From assembly GCF_020520425.1 (NCBI RefSeq), contig NC_079489.1, positions 16,454,001 through 16,518,000 of the forward strand: DNA of 64,000 nt, written 5' to 3'. Positions 1 through 10,700 of the stretch are shown here, in pieces. Numbering within the stretch: the first letter of the stretch is position 1; each line of letters starts with the position of its first letter. The stretch comes from Spinacia oleracea. Its lineage: Eukaryota; Streptophyta; Magnoliopsida; Caryophyllales; Amaranthaceae. Below the pieces are notes generated by a model. The model made no database searches and had not been told where the DNA came from. It worked only from the letters and a program-made list of their open reading frames with translations. Both the position numbers and the translations under genes were made by a program.

Positions 1-1966
1 ATATTGCCGGAAAAGGAAATATGACCAGAATCGGAAATATTGTAGGAATAGGAAATTATTTCCGGAATCGGAAATATTAACGGAAACGTAAATATTTGTT
101 CGAAACGGAAATAGAGAATCAGAAAACGAATCGGAAGCTCGACGAGCGACAAGCCGACAAGCGAGCCGGCCCATCGCTCGACAAGCACAAGGCCGAGCGC
201 ACAACACTGAGCACGAAGCCCAGCGTCAGCGCTCAACCATATGCGATGGGCCTGGAGCGCTGTGGGCCGCGAGCAAGCTAAGGCAAGCAGCCCGTCGAGG
301 CCAAACTGCAGCGTGTTGGGCTTTGGGCCAGCAGCGGCTACGTTTGGGCCTAGCCAGGCACACGCACCAGCGTGGCCCTTGTGGGCTTGTGGCTGCGTTG
401 GTTGTTTCGTCTTGGGCTTCAAGCAATATCCGATTACTTAGTCGCCAAGTAACTTTGGCTTTGAGTATTAGTTTTCCTTGTCCTACTAGAATTGGATTAA
501 TTAAGTGTTTAATTATTGCTACAATTCTAATTGGTTAAGAATTTCAATCCTAATGGGATTGGTAATTGTTTTCCTAGTAAGACTCAAATTCCTAATTTCC
601 TACTCTATAAATATGAGGCTAGCCCTCATAATTTATACACATATCAATACATCAAAACAAATTCTTTACATATATTGTGTTCAAGGGAGAACATATATTA
701 TAGCCTAACCCGAGTACATAAAACCTTAAGTAATATCCTAGTTGGTTGAACCTAAGGCGGATTCGAACGTGCTGTGGACTTTCTACGGAGGGGCGACACT
801 TGGAGCTCTAAAGACTTGTTCTTGTTCGGTTCGGGAGCATCTAGGGAAGACACGCATCATATTGTAGAATGAGTCAAGGTGAATTGAATTAAGGACTTTT
901 CGTGCCTAGTGCACAACCCGCATGTTAACAGGCATGTCGTGGAACTCAACAGTATGTTGAGAAGGAACAATGGGAGTAATTTCACTTGAGTCTTGAATGT
1001 TTGATCACAAGTCCTAATGAAGTAATGAACTAAAAAAGAGTATTGTTAGGTTGATCGTTTATTAAATGTTGCTTGTTTATGTCTTGAGTCGGCTTTGTAA
1101 ATAAAATATTAATAAACGTAAAGTGCAACCAGAATAAGCTTCAAAACTCATAGAACGTATATACCTTGAGTATGAACAATGGAGGGAGTACCTTGCCAAG
1201 GGGCTTGTACTCCTACGAATGATACAAGACATTTTTTCATTCTTTTATGCGCTGGAATTCCGCCGATATGGTCCGACATGGTTACTTTCTTCCGTAATGG
1301 ATATTTGTTTTAGTGTTTGGTTGCCTCCCAACACTCTTCCGTGATGGATATTTATTTGGGCCCGATCAAAGCTTATTCTAATTAATCTATGAGTCAAGAG
1401 TCGTGTCGAGAGTCGAGTCTTGTCTCCATGATTAATTGTTTACTTAATTGGCGTTTGCATGTGATCTAATTTATCATTGGAATGAAGCATTTCATTCTAG
1501 CTTGTTTGTACTCAGCTTTCGCTGATTACGTGCTTTGTGTTTTAGTAATGGCATTTTCCTTAATGACCATAAGATGATCCATCATTTGCATTTGCATTGT
1601 TGGGGAGTAGTCTATCAATAACAGGTTTGTTTAGAGGTGACTTGCAGGATAAGTAATCTTTCATGGCTCGATTGAGAGAGTTCTGTACTTGCATTATTCT
1701 AACTCTAATTATTTTATCTAGTCTAGCCTATAACGTTTTTGATTAGTTAAAGGATTTGTTTAAAGTATTTTGGTTTGGGCTGTTATGGTTCCAACTTGTA
1801 TGGAGGATGTTAACTATTATTATTGTTTTAAAAGTTTTGATTAATTCCGCTGCGTAATTCTGGTAATAGCCTGAGCCGTTATCACGGTGGCGGTAATACT
1901 TTAGTAATTCCTTATCTGGATTTGGAAATTGGTTTTAAAATAGCAAGGAATTATTAGGGTGTTACA
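1..1966 (+). mobile_element. Gypsy-type LTR, cut by window start
   Basis: A long non-coding block with the look of a plant Gypsy (Tekay-like) LTR. It opens with GGAAAT-rich repeats, has a TATA-like TATAAATA near 605, and ends in GGGTGTTACA at 1966, the usual 3' end of such LTRs. It could be a solo LTR or the end of a longer element lying to the left. No tRNA-primer site is seen after its end, which favours a 3' or solo LTR. The family call rests on the terminal motif and composition only. Its left boundary and target duplication are outside the window. Confidence 0.55.
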
Positions 1967-2194
1967 ATATTATTAAACATGGTATACGTTGTACTATGTA
2001 GGTAAAAAACTCATGTAGAACTTGTTTCACTTTGTTTTGGAAAAAATTGATGAAAGAGCTGCAATTTTTTTTAAAACTTTGATTCATTTTTTTAAAGCAC
2101 TTAAATTTTGAGTCCAAATTAAATATGTGCTTAATGCAGCTTTAGAACCTATATGTGTGGTAGATTATATGATCTAAATTACCATAGGATTATA

Positions 2195-2196
<2 letters not shown>

Positions 2197-2276
<80 letters not shown>
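2197..2276. repeat. (TA)n microsatellite
   Basis: About 40 uninterrupted TA units. The apparent open frame across it (alternating Tyr-Ile) is an artefact of the repeat. Confidence 0.97.
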
Positions 2277-2278
<2 letters not shown>

Positions 2279-2298
2279 TATGTTATTCCTAATTATTA

Positions 2299-2923
2299 CT
2301 CATCCGTTCCAAAAGGATATTCCAATTTAGAATTGGAAAATTTGGTAATATTAATCCAACCTTTGACCGATTTTCTTTTATTAAGCCCACCTACGACATA
2401 TTTTTTAATAATCCCACCTTTATTACCCAACACCTTTTATTGGGCCCAACAGGTCATAAAACTGTTGTAAGCGGCATTATTTCTCTACATGGCAGTACTC
2501 TCTCTCGATATATTCAGTCATCATCATCAATTCATCACCATCTCGTTGACTTTTTCACCGATTACCAGCCACTTAAGCCCAATAAAAGTCGTCGGGTAGT
2601 AAAGGTGGGATTATTAAAAAATATGTCGTAGGTGGGATTAATAAAAGAAAATCGGCCAAAGGTTGGATTAATATTACCAAATTTTCCTTTAGAATTTTGA
2701 CACTATTTAAATTGAAGACAATCTTATAGATTATTTCCAATACGTAAGAAAAAAAACATATTCATGCAAAATCTTATTTGATTCATTTCAATGAGTATTT
2801 TAATAATATCAAAATTTTATATTTTTTTTGCTAATATACAATTAGAGATATAAATGATACATAATGTGCATTGAAAACTGAAAAGTAAAAATTAGAACAT
2901 CGATCATTATAGTACGGAGGGAG
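2299..2923. mobile_element. Stowaway-like MITE, interrupted
   Basis: The ends read CTCATCCGT on the left and, inverted, CTCCCTCCGT on the right, each bordered by TA, the Stowaway (Tc1/mariner MITE) target duplication. A second element at 2335-2687 sits inside it, so the original element was about 260 bp. The left end matches the consensus less well than the right. Confidence 0.6.
2335..2687. mobile_element. Mutator-type MITE nested in a Stowaway-like MITE
   Basis: The 353-bp element has terminal inverted repeats of about 90 bp starting GGAAAATTTGGTAATATTAA. It is flanked by the perfect 9-bp direct repeat TTTAGAATT (2326-2334 and 2688-2696). Long inverted repeats with a 9-bp duplication are the Mutator superfamily hallmark. 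There is no coding capacity. Confidence 0.88.
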
Positions 2924-3790
2924 TATATTACTATTTTATTAAAAAAAATCAATACAATTTTTTAGTTTAGGTAAGGACTCTTGTTATAAAAATTTTAGTG
3001 TGAGTTATGACCCATATAAGTTCTTGAGTACTTCAATGTTGAGTAAAATATTGGTCAAAATTACCACAAGTTATGTTGAGTTTTTCTTTAGGTAGAAATT
3101 TATTTGCCATTATTTATTATTATTAATTCATATGCAGTAAAATATATTAGTACTTTGGCCCAAAGTCTGTCAACAGAACATTAAATCTATGTAAAACCCA
3201 TATTCTAAGTTAAAAATGATACTACTCCGTACTTATAATGTTCAGATTAATATATTTGGTTTAACTAAAGTTCCAAGTCTATGACAATAAATTTTTCTAA
3301 TAGAAAATTCAAAAAAAAATTCAAAAAAAAATATTCACATAGATTTTTGATAAATCTTAAGGATAGGCCACCTCATAAAATTATTACAATAAAATTTATT
3401 CTAAACATGTGTAGATCTCTTCTATTATATTAGTCATATAAATAAAACAGTAAATATCTATTTACATCTATATTGAATTTAAAGAAACTATTTTCTGTTT
3501 TAAAAAATTATTAGAGTATTTTTTTGTGTGAAAAATAGTTGGAGTATGATGATTCGTTTTTATTTTAAATAAAAACCATGATTATGATTTATTAGATGTC
3601 CCACCGACTCATTCACGAGTTTTTTTTCTTACTCTAAAAATTACATTTGAAATTACTGGGTAACTATTATTGATTTTAATACTACGTATTTATGTAATTT
3701 TAGTAGTAAAAAGTATGCGAGAAAAATCTCGCAAAGAAGTGACACATATCATCTTGGGATAATAATACTACGTACATATACGTCAAGTGA
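2924..3790. other. AT-rich intergenic DNA, nothing recognised
   Basis: No gene, repeat ends or structured element were recognised here. Confidence 0.6.
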
Positions 3791-3796
3791 AAATTA

Positions 3797-3996
3797 CTAG
3801 GTACACCCGGGTGTACCGTGCACCCAAGGGTATTTTTATACTCGTGGGTGGTCTCTCTCATATTTTCTAGATGGTGATTACTTAGGAGTAACCCTCGTGC
3901 GGAGGGGCTCCTAATGTACTATTTTTCTTACCTTTTCAAAAAAAAAAATGTAATGCGAAAATGTAAGAGGGTACACCGTACACCCGGGTGCACCTA
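3797..3996. mobile_element. small TIR element with GGTGCACCCGGGTGTAC ends
   Basis: The left end GGTACACCCGGGTGTACCG and the inverted right end GGTGCACCCGGGTGTACGG form near-perfect inverted repeats about 200 bp apart. The end motif resembles the Mutator-like elements at 18990 and 54688. The target duplication is unclear: TA directly flanks both ends, but a 9-bp duplication with weaker match slightly further out is also possible. Confidence 0.6.
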
Positions 3997-4236
3997 ATAT
4001 GTTATACAGGTGAAGAGCTCCTGACTTTTTTTTTTAATAAACATTACAGAGTATATATTATTTAAAATTCTTGCCATAAAATAGAAGATCCGGAGGAAAG
4101 GAAATTATTATTTTTCCTAATAAAAATTACGTTTTCAAAAACTTCTTTAACAAAAATATATATATTTTTAGAAAAAGCAAGAATACTCTAGGAGATGACA
4201 CGTGTCATTCCTGGTGTGTCTTTTAGTATATAGTTA

Positions 4237-4815
4237 CTAGTCTTTTATGAAAAATTAAAATTGTGTTATATTGCATCTAATCACCGTAAATATTAAGCAA
4301 GAAAATTTGTTCACAAAATTATTCGTTTAGAGAAAAAATCAGAGTCGTCTCTATTAAAACATCTGTATAGATATTTATCCGAGTTACGCCCTTACATGAC
4401 AAAATATCTAAATTGTACAAAATAGTACTAAAGTAAAGAAATTGACGTAATAGTGATTCACTTGTTTATTTTGCTCGCATTGTACTTGCGTGACCACGTG
4501 CAATTATCCGCCGTATCAATTTGCAACGCATAACTAACCTTTATAGGAAAGCAAGTTATGGATTAAATTGTTCAATCGTTGGAGGAAATTCCTACGAAAA
4601 AATTTGTACCCTAAAAGTTTGAATATTCTTTCCAAAACCCAAATGCGTCCATTACGTTTATATGTGGAAAACTTTAGTTTTCCGCATTTAGATTTTATTT
4701 TTAATAACGCTATTCCGGAATATTATTTGAAAAATTAATTGGTTTTGCTTTTACCCCTTTTAACTTTAATTGAGATATTTTAGAAATTATTGAGAGATTG
4801 TGTAATTTTGGGAAA
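4237..4815 (-). mobile_element. old Helitron 3' part
   Basis: Read on the minus strand this ends in CTAG followed by host T at 4236, the Helitron 3' rule (CTRR|T). Its first 200 bp align with the copy starting at 5014 (shared blocks around GTTCACAAA and CCTTACATGACAAA) but are more diverged, and the subterminal hairpin is lost. The 5' end is not resolved, so the right boundary is approximate. Confidence 0.5.
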
Positions 4816-5012
4816 GATTGTATCACGTGATTGCTTCACAAAATTGATGTAGTTAAAACATTATTTAATTTTTTGTCAGAAATATTTATTGTTTTCTTGT
4901 TATTACGTTATTGCTTAATTTCCTGTTCATTGAATAATCATCCCCAAGTTCGTTTTTCATTTATATATTATTTGTTTAACGGAATTTGATTACTGCAGTT
5001 GTCATTAAGGGT
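4816..5012. repeat. 197-bp direct repeat, left copy
   Basis: Starts GATTGTATCACGTGATT and ends CATTAAGGGTA. The right copy is at 5814-6011, about 98% identical by eye. The two copies bracket the Helitron at 5014-5813. Confidence 0.9.
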
Positions 5013-5013
5013 A

Positions 5014-5813
5014 CTAGTCTTATATGCACGCGATGCGTGCATGATTATATAAAAACTTAAAATTGTATTACAACCACTAAATATAAATATTAGATAAAAA
5101 AATGTTCACAAAGTTCATATCTAAAAAAATTACGGTTATACTATACGATCATACATCTAAATAGTAAAACAGAGTAATCATGCCTTACATGACAAAGAAT
5201 CTAAATCTAAATCTTAATACAAAAATATAAATTCCAAAATTCCATCATATACCTAAGAGTTACTCCATTTTGTTTCATTAACGCCATTTATGAACTTCAT
5301 CAATCAAACTCTTTGAAAAACTTTCTACAGCTTTTTTCACAGCCATTTGATGAGGAGATACACAACTAATGCTCCATTCATAAACTTAAGTCCTAATCCG
5401 AATAATGAAGGACCCTGGAATCAAACCAAAAGAGAAGAAGCCGGAAGAGAATGGAGTTTATTCCAATAGATGTCAGAAGAGCAGAAACAATCATTTCTGG
5501 AGGGTATCCGTATCACTGATTATCTGTAAAGAACTTGCAAACCTGACATGAGAAACAAATCATCAGTCACACATGCAACATAATTGAATAGGGTTGATCA
5601 ACATGGAACATCAATTTTATCACTGAAAGATTTCAGGTGAGAAACTTTAAAGCAAACTGGAAATAGGAAGTAATCGAAGAACGACGACCAGAGCAAACAA
5701 TATTTTCTAGATCAACCATATTACTTTTTGTTTTCAGTAAGTAAACTTCCTGTTTTCAATTTGCTTTAAATCACTGAAATATTTCGAAGAACGACGACCA
5801 GAGCAAACAATAG
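5014..5813 (-). mobile_element. Helitron (non-autonomous), 3' end at 5014
   Basis: On the minus strand the element ends with the hairpin GCACGC-loop-GCGTGC (5026-5040), a short spacer, then CTAG with host T next. This is the canonical Helitron 3' terminus. There is no coding content. The 5' TC terminus was not identified. The right limit is set by the duplicated flank, so it is provisional. A 28-base block beginning CGAAGAACGACGACC occurs twice inside (about 5676 and 5784). Confidence 0.7.
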
Positions 5814-6011
5814 GATTGTATCACGTGATTGATTCACAAAATTGATGTAGTTAAAACATTATTTAATTTCTTGTCAGAAATATTTATTGTTTTCTTGTTA
5901 TTACGTTATTGCTTAATTTCCTGTTCATTGAATAATCATCCCCAAGTTCGTTTTTCATTTATATATTATTTGTTTAACGGAATTTGATTACTCCAGTTGT
6001 CATTAAGAGTA
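5814..6011. repeat. 198-bp direct repeat, right copy
   Basis: Right-hand copy of 4816-5012. It continues into AT-rich DNA, whereas the left copy runs straight into the Helitron 3' end. Confidence 0.9.
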
Positions 6012-6590
6012 TTATAATATATATTTTATAAAGAGTATCTAAACGTCAAATGTTAAGGACCTCAGTAGTTTCCCTATAGAACAAATATTTAGAAAAATAT
6101 TTAAGTAAGTTTTGATATATTTCCCTTAAAATAAACATTATGCCATATTTGTTAATTATTTTCATATTAATAATGAGAAAGAATCAAATAATACCTTATG
6201 ATCCAAATGTGCTACCACTTAAAATGTTTAAATAAGACCGTAAGTTATATTACCAAGAAAATTATATAATATAATAAAATTAAGCTGGTAAAAATGAAGT
6301 TTGTCGTTTTTTAAATTACCAACGTTTGTTTCTTGTTCTCCAATGGCTTCCATCACCGGCTCACTGTTGCATTGCTCCAAAATGTTACCTTTTGAAATTT
6401 TTATTTTCATTTCAATAAAATAGTAGACGTAGATAATATTTAATTAGCGGTTAATTAATCATGCTTTGACTTTTTCCATTTAATTGATTGCTTTCCTATG
6501 AAAATATCATATTTGCAAATTAACATTAATTGTTAGTTTATTAATTTATTTAATTATTAGTTTATTAATTTATTTTTTAGTATCGTCTTA
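6012..6590. other. AT-rich intergenic DNA, nothing recognised
   Basis: No gene or element ends recognised. A short minus-strand open frame at 6228-6410 has no recognisable motif. Confidence 0.6.
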
Positions 6591-6594
6591 TAGC

Positions 6595-7190
6595 GCCGCT
6601 CCTCTCTCTCTCCTTTTTCTCTCTTCTCTCTCCTCTTTTAGGGTTTTAGTTTTCTTTGCCGTTTAGGCCGGAAATAGTCTAATTTCTTTGGAAATTAGAC
6701 TATTTTCGACCCTTATTCTTGTTTTTTCATTGTTTTTTCCTTATGTATTGTCTTGTTTTGTTTTTTCCGTTGATTTGTTCCCAATTTATTTTTGGGTTTG
6801 TTCCCAATTTATTTGGGTTTTTCCTAGAGTTTTCTAGGTTCTTGATTCTCATCCATGGATGAGAATTTTTTTAGGGTTTCAATAATTGGGAAGGAGATTT
6901 GGATTCATACAGGTTTAGAGTTTATCATCAACTCGTCAATCAGAACCATTCGGGCGCATATTGCGAAGGGCTCTACTTGGAAAGATGCGAAAACATCGAA
7001 AATCATTGCTCGCGTTAAGCTAGAAGCGGTGGAGTACGAGATGTGCTTTAGGATGCAGAATAGTAATTGTTTTGACTGTAACTGTTATGTATTTTCTTTG
7101 AATCTGTCGTATGCAGATCTATTTTGTTATTGTAGATGCCGTATGGTTGATTATTAATGAAATTGTTCTTCCCCGTCAAAAAAAAAATAA
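6595..7190 (+). mobile_element. short LINE-like retroposon
   Basis: The 5' part is a CT-rich leader (CTCTCTCTCCTTTTTCTCTC) followed by AGGGTTTTAG, then a 100-codon open frame from 6855 that starts after a stretch typical of LINE ORF1 leaders. It closes with a poly(A)-rich tail from 7179. The layout (CT-rich start, truncated frame, A-tail) matches an internally deleted L1-type element and parallels the better-bounded copy at 53179-53730. No clean target duplication was found. It could also be an unrelated retroposed transcript. Confidence 0.45.
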
Positions 7191-7306
7191 AATAAATTAT
7201 TTTTATGTATTATAAATTGATTAATTCAATTGTAAGTAAGTGAGGGTAGTATAGACAATGTTATAGGGGACACCAAAAGTGGAATCTTATACAGTTATAC
7301 GACGTA

Positions 7307-7633
7307 CTCCCTCCGTCCCGGAATACTTGACCTGTTTTCCTTATCGGGCCGTCCCTTAATACTTGATCTGTTTCTAAAAATGGAAATATTCTAACAATAT
7401 TATATTATTTCTCACTCCACCCCTATTAACCCACCTATCCCCTACTCCATACAAAAATTAATTAAAAATTCAACCCCTACTCTCCCCAACCCCACCTCTT
7501 AACCCACCTCCCACTAACTATATTAAAATAATACCCCACTATCAACTACTACCTATTAAATTAAATAAGTCAATTCAAGTCCCTTAAATTCTATGCCGGT
7601 CAAACCGGGTCGAGTATTCCGGGACGGAGGGAG
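7307..7633. mobile_element. Stowaway MITE at the BRCT gene promoter
   Basis: 327 bp with inverted ends CTCCCTCCGTCCCGGAATAC, flanked by TA on both sides (7305-7306, 7634-7635). This is a textbook Stowaway. Its right end lies 80 bp from the start codon at 7714, so it occupies the likely core promoter or 5' leader. Confidence 0.93.
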
Positions 7634-7670
7634 TACTCCGTATAATAGAGATTGATATTTAGTTTGCTGG

Positions 7671-7682
7671 TTTGGCGCCAAA
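7671..7682. promoter_or_regulatory. palindromic E2F site
   Basis: TTTGGCGCCAAA is a perfect palindrome that contains the E2F consensus TTTSSCGC on both strands, 31 bp before the ATG. E2F sites mark S-phase and DNA-damage genes in plants, which suits the BRCT product. Function is inferred from the motif. Confidence 0.75.
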
Positions 7683-7713
7683 GGTTTCAGTCTCCCCCGC
7701 CACTTTTGCTGCC

Positions 7714-10700
7714 ATGGCAACCTTCCGTCCTCCTCAATTTTCCGACGTAATTTCTGCCTCTTTCTATCATTTTCTACTTTATTTTTATTTTTAATCGCCA
7801 TTTCCGTTTCCTCAAGGCAACTAGTATTGCTGCGATTTCATGAAAATGTACAATACAAAAATCTCGAAATTTAATTGAATTAACCCCAATTTTGACAGGA
7901 TGTTGCTTGGCTTCCGGCGTGGCTTCAACCCAATCAATCGGCGGTTACACCGTCTCAAGGTTTGACGAGTGAGGAAAACTCCCGCCATTCTCTTCAGGTT
8001 TCAATTAATCAATTTACCCCTATTTCTGATTATTTTTTTAATTTCTATTTCTAGGGTTTCTTAATGCTGATTAGCTTAGTTGTTTAGGGATAAAATTTAT
8101 CCCCAATTGAGTCTTATTTTGTATTTGGTCCAACAAAAAGGAAAAAAGTTGTTGGTTTTAGTTTAATTTAGTTATTGGGCATTGTTTAATTTTGACGGTG
8201 ACTCAGTGGCTGTGTCGATTTTTGACATCGAGTGCAATTAATTGTTAGAGTGTAGTATTAGAGAAGGAAGTAAGTTGTAAGATATCAGCTTCTGGCTAGT
8301 TCAATTGCAAATACTCCTACTTTAGGGTGCTTTTAGGGTTTGGTTTCAACGTTCTACATGCACCGCTTTGAATGAGGGGATTGAAGCTATTGGGTGATAA
8401 ATTGGTGTTTCTTTTTATTGTACCTTCAAATTTTGACAATACGTATTTCAATTAAATTTTAGTTACAACCAGATGCACCATGTTCATGCATCACCTAAGT
8501 TAATAATCAACTAAGTGGGATCTTGTTTTGCTCCTTATCTCCCTAAAATTTCTCGCCTCTTCTAAGTTCCGGATGAAGGCTCTAAAAATATTTGATATTG
8601 GCAGCATAGGCTAAACTGAAGCTATTAGTTTGTATGGAAATTCAACAAGAACATTTATTACTGAATTACACGGAGTATTACTATTACTAAGCATTGTTTA
8701 GCTAGATGTCGTATACACAAATTCTTTCTTCATGCTCAACCAGGATGCAGCTTAGTTGTTGTATGATGCAGAGCTGTTTGTGTCAATCAGTTACACTAGA
8801 TTTTGTTGACTTGTGGACGGTGCTTACGTTTCATGACAATGAAGAAACAAACAGATGCAATGATATATTTAATCATTGATTACTTATAATGAATCAGTAA
8901 TGCTTACTTATTGTAAATTTAGACGATAGCTTCTTTTTGTTCACCCCCTCCACTGCTGCAATGTGCAGGATGTGGACATCTTTAAAGGAGAGAACAGCCA
9001 GGTTAAAGAACCTTATCTTTCAACACATAGAGGGAGCAGATACAACATTTGCCATTTGTATTTATCTGGAGAAGAAAGTTCGCCAGCTACCCTCACTCCA
9101 TCTTGTGACAAGGTGCTCTTTAATAGCTAGTCCAATAATCTTTATCATGTTTCACGACTTTGGACGATATAGTACATAGTATCAAAGATATATGATCTCT
9201 ATTCCTGCCTATTTTTATTGATAGTTTTGCCTTATTTTCTCGTGCTCGATGCCCTCTTCATTGTATCTTTGTCAGGACTAAGCATACTACTTATAATCTG
9301 CTCTGTAGAATTTCATGCTTCCATTGTATCCATAGAACTTCATGCTTCCAGTTTTAGAAAAATAATTAAAGTGGTTTAGTCTTTTTTCCCTTTGCCCTAT
9401 TAAGTTGGTGATGCCCATGATATTGTTTTTCTTCTGGCTATATGACATCTTGAACTGAACTCATCAATGGGTTTCACCCTTCTGCATTCCACAGAAAAAC
9501 TAAATTAACTTGCTATTCTAGGTTGCTGATCCATTCTGGTGTTTTCCTGTAGCATTGTATCAGATGGAAGGGAGATTAACAATGATTGCTTGATCTTCTT
9601 TTCTGTGCAGTTATTGTCGCATTATTTTCACTTTTAAAACTGCAGCTTACTTTTCGTTTTGCACATTTTCTTTCTAGCAGGTATTGCATTTAAATCTGCA
9701 TCTTTCATCAGACGGAACTTCGTCGAACATTTCCAATACACTCTTACATATTTCACTAGATGACAAGCTTGATTCTGCACTAGCTCTAGTTGGCACAAAA
9801 GAAAAGAGCCAGTGCAATATAGGTCATGATTCTTCTAAAATGAATATTGTTCCTTCTCCTTCAAGTGAAAAATACTCTGGATATTTTGCTAACCAAATTC
9901 CATTAACTAATGATGCTGGAAAGAACACTTTAGAGATCTTTAACTCCAATTGTGCTAAAGATGATGACATTAGTGATGCTGTGGAGCTCTCGATTGCAGC
10001 ATCTGAAGCATTAGTCATACATAAAATAGTACAAAATGAATCATTTTCGGCAGCTTTGTCCACTTCAGCAATACTTGAAGTTGCTCTTCGAGTGAAACAA
10101 GCACGACTAGATGAATTAAAGGATTCCTCAAATTGCTTTGAGGATTCTGATAACACTGCTGACATCCTTTCAGATTTAGGGGACTCTGATATCGAGGATG
10201 CATGTAAAGATGTTGGTCTGTATATCAGTAGCTTGGACAATACCCCTCTTGAAGATCTGTCAGCATCTCGAGTTAAGGAGACTCCGTTGTCAGAAATTCC
10301 TGGAGAGGATACAGAGGTTCAATGCAAATGGCAGGGAGACCAGGAAATATATTTCAATAATTGTTTAGTAACAGAGCTTCAGGAGAACAATCCGGAAACA
10401 AATAAATTAAAGGACCCGCCAGCTGAAATCTTTGACAACGAGAAGCTCGAGTTAGACAGAAACCTACCACTTGACTCGATCTTAGTAAATCAATCACAGA
10501 ATGGGCATTTAGATGACCTGCAACTACTGCAGGTAATTGATTACAGGACTTTTTCATCTCCTCATATATCTAGTGTATTTCGTTATCTACTAAACGTTTG
10601 TATTGGATTTAAGCCTTGTTCATACATTCTTTTCATCTTTCAAAATCCTTAGAGAAATGTGTACTCCATATTTTGTACTGAAACTAATAAATAAACTGAT

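Noticed and set aside
2153-2470. Open frame across the first (TA)n tract
   Set aside because: The frame is alternating Tyr-Ile from the microsatellite plus MITE sequence. Not a gene.
9824-10240. 138-codon minus-strand frame in BRCT exon 4
   Set aside because: Shadow of the real plus-strand exon, whose frame joins correctly to both neighbours.
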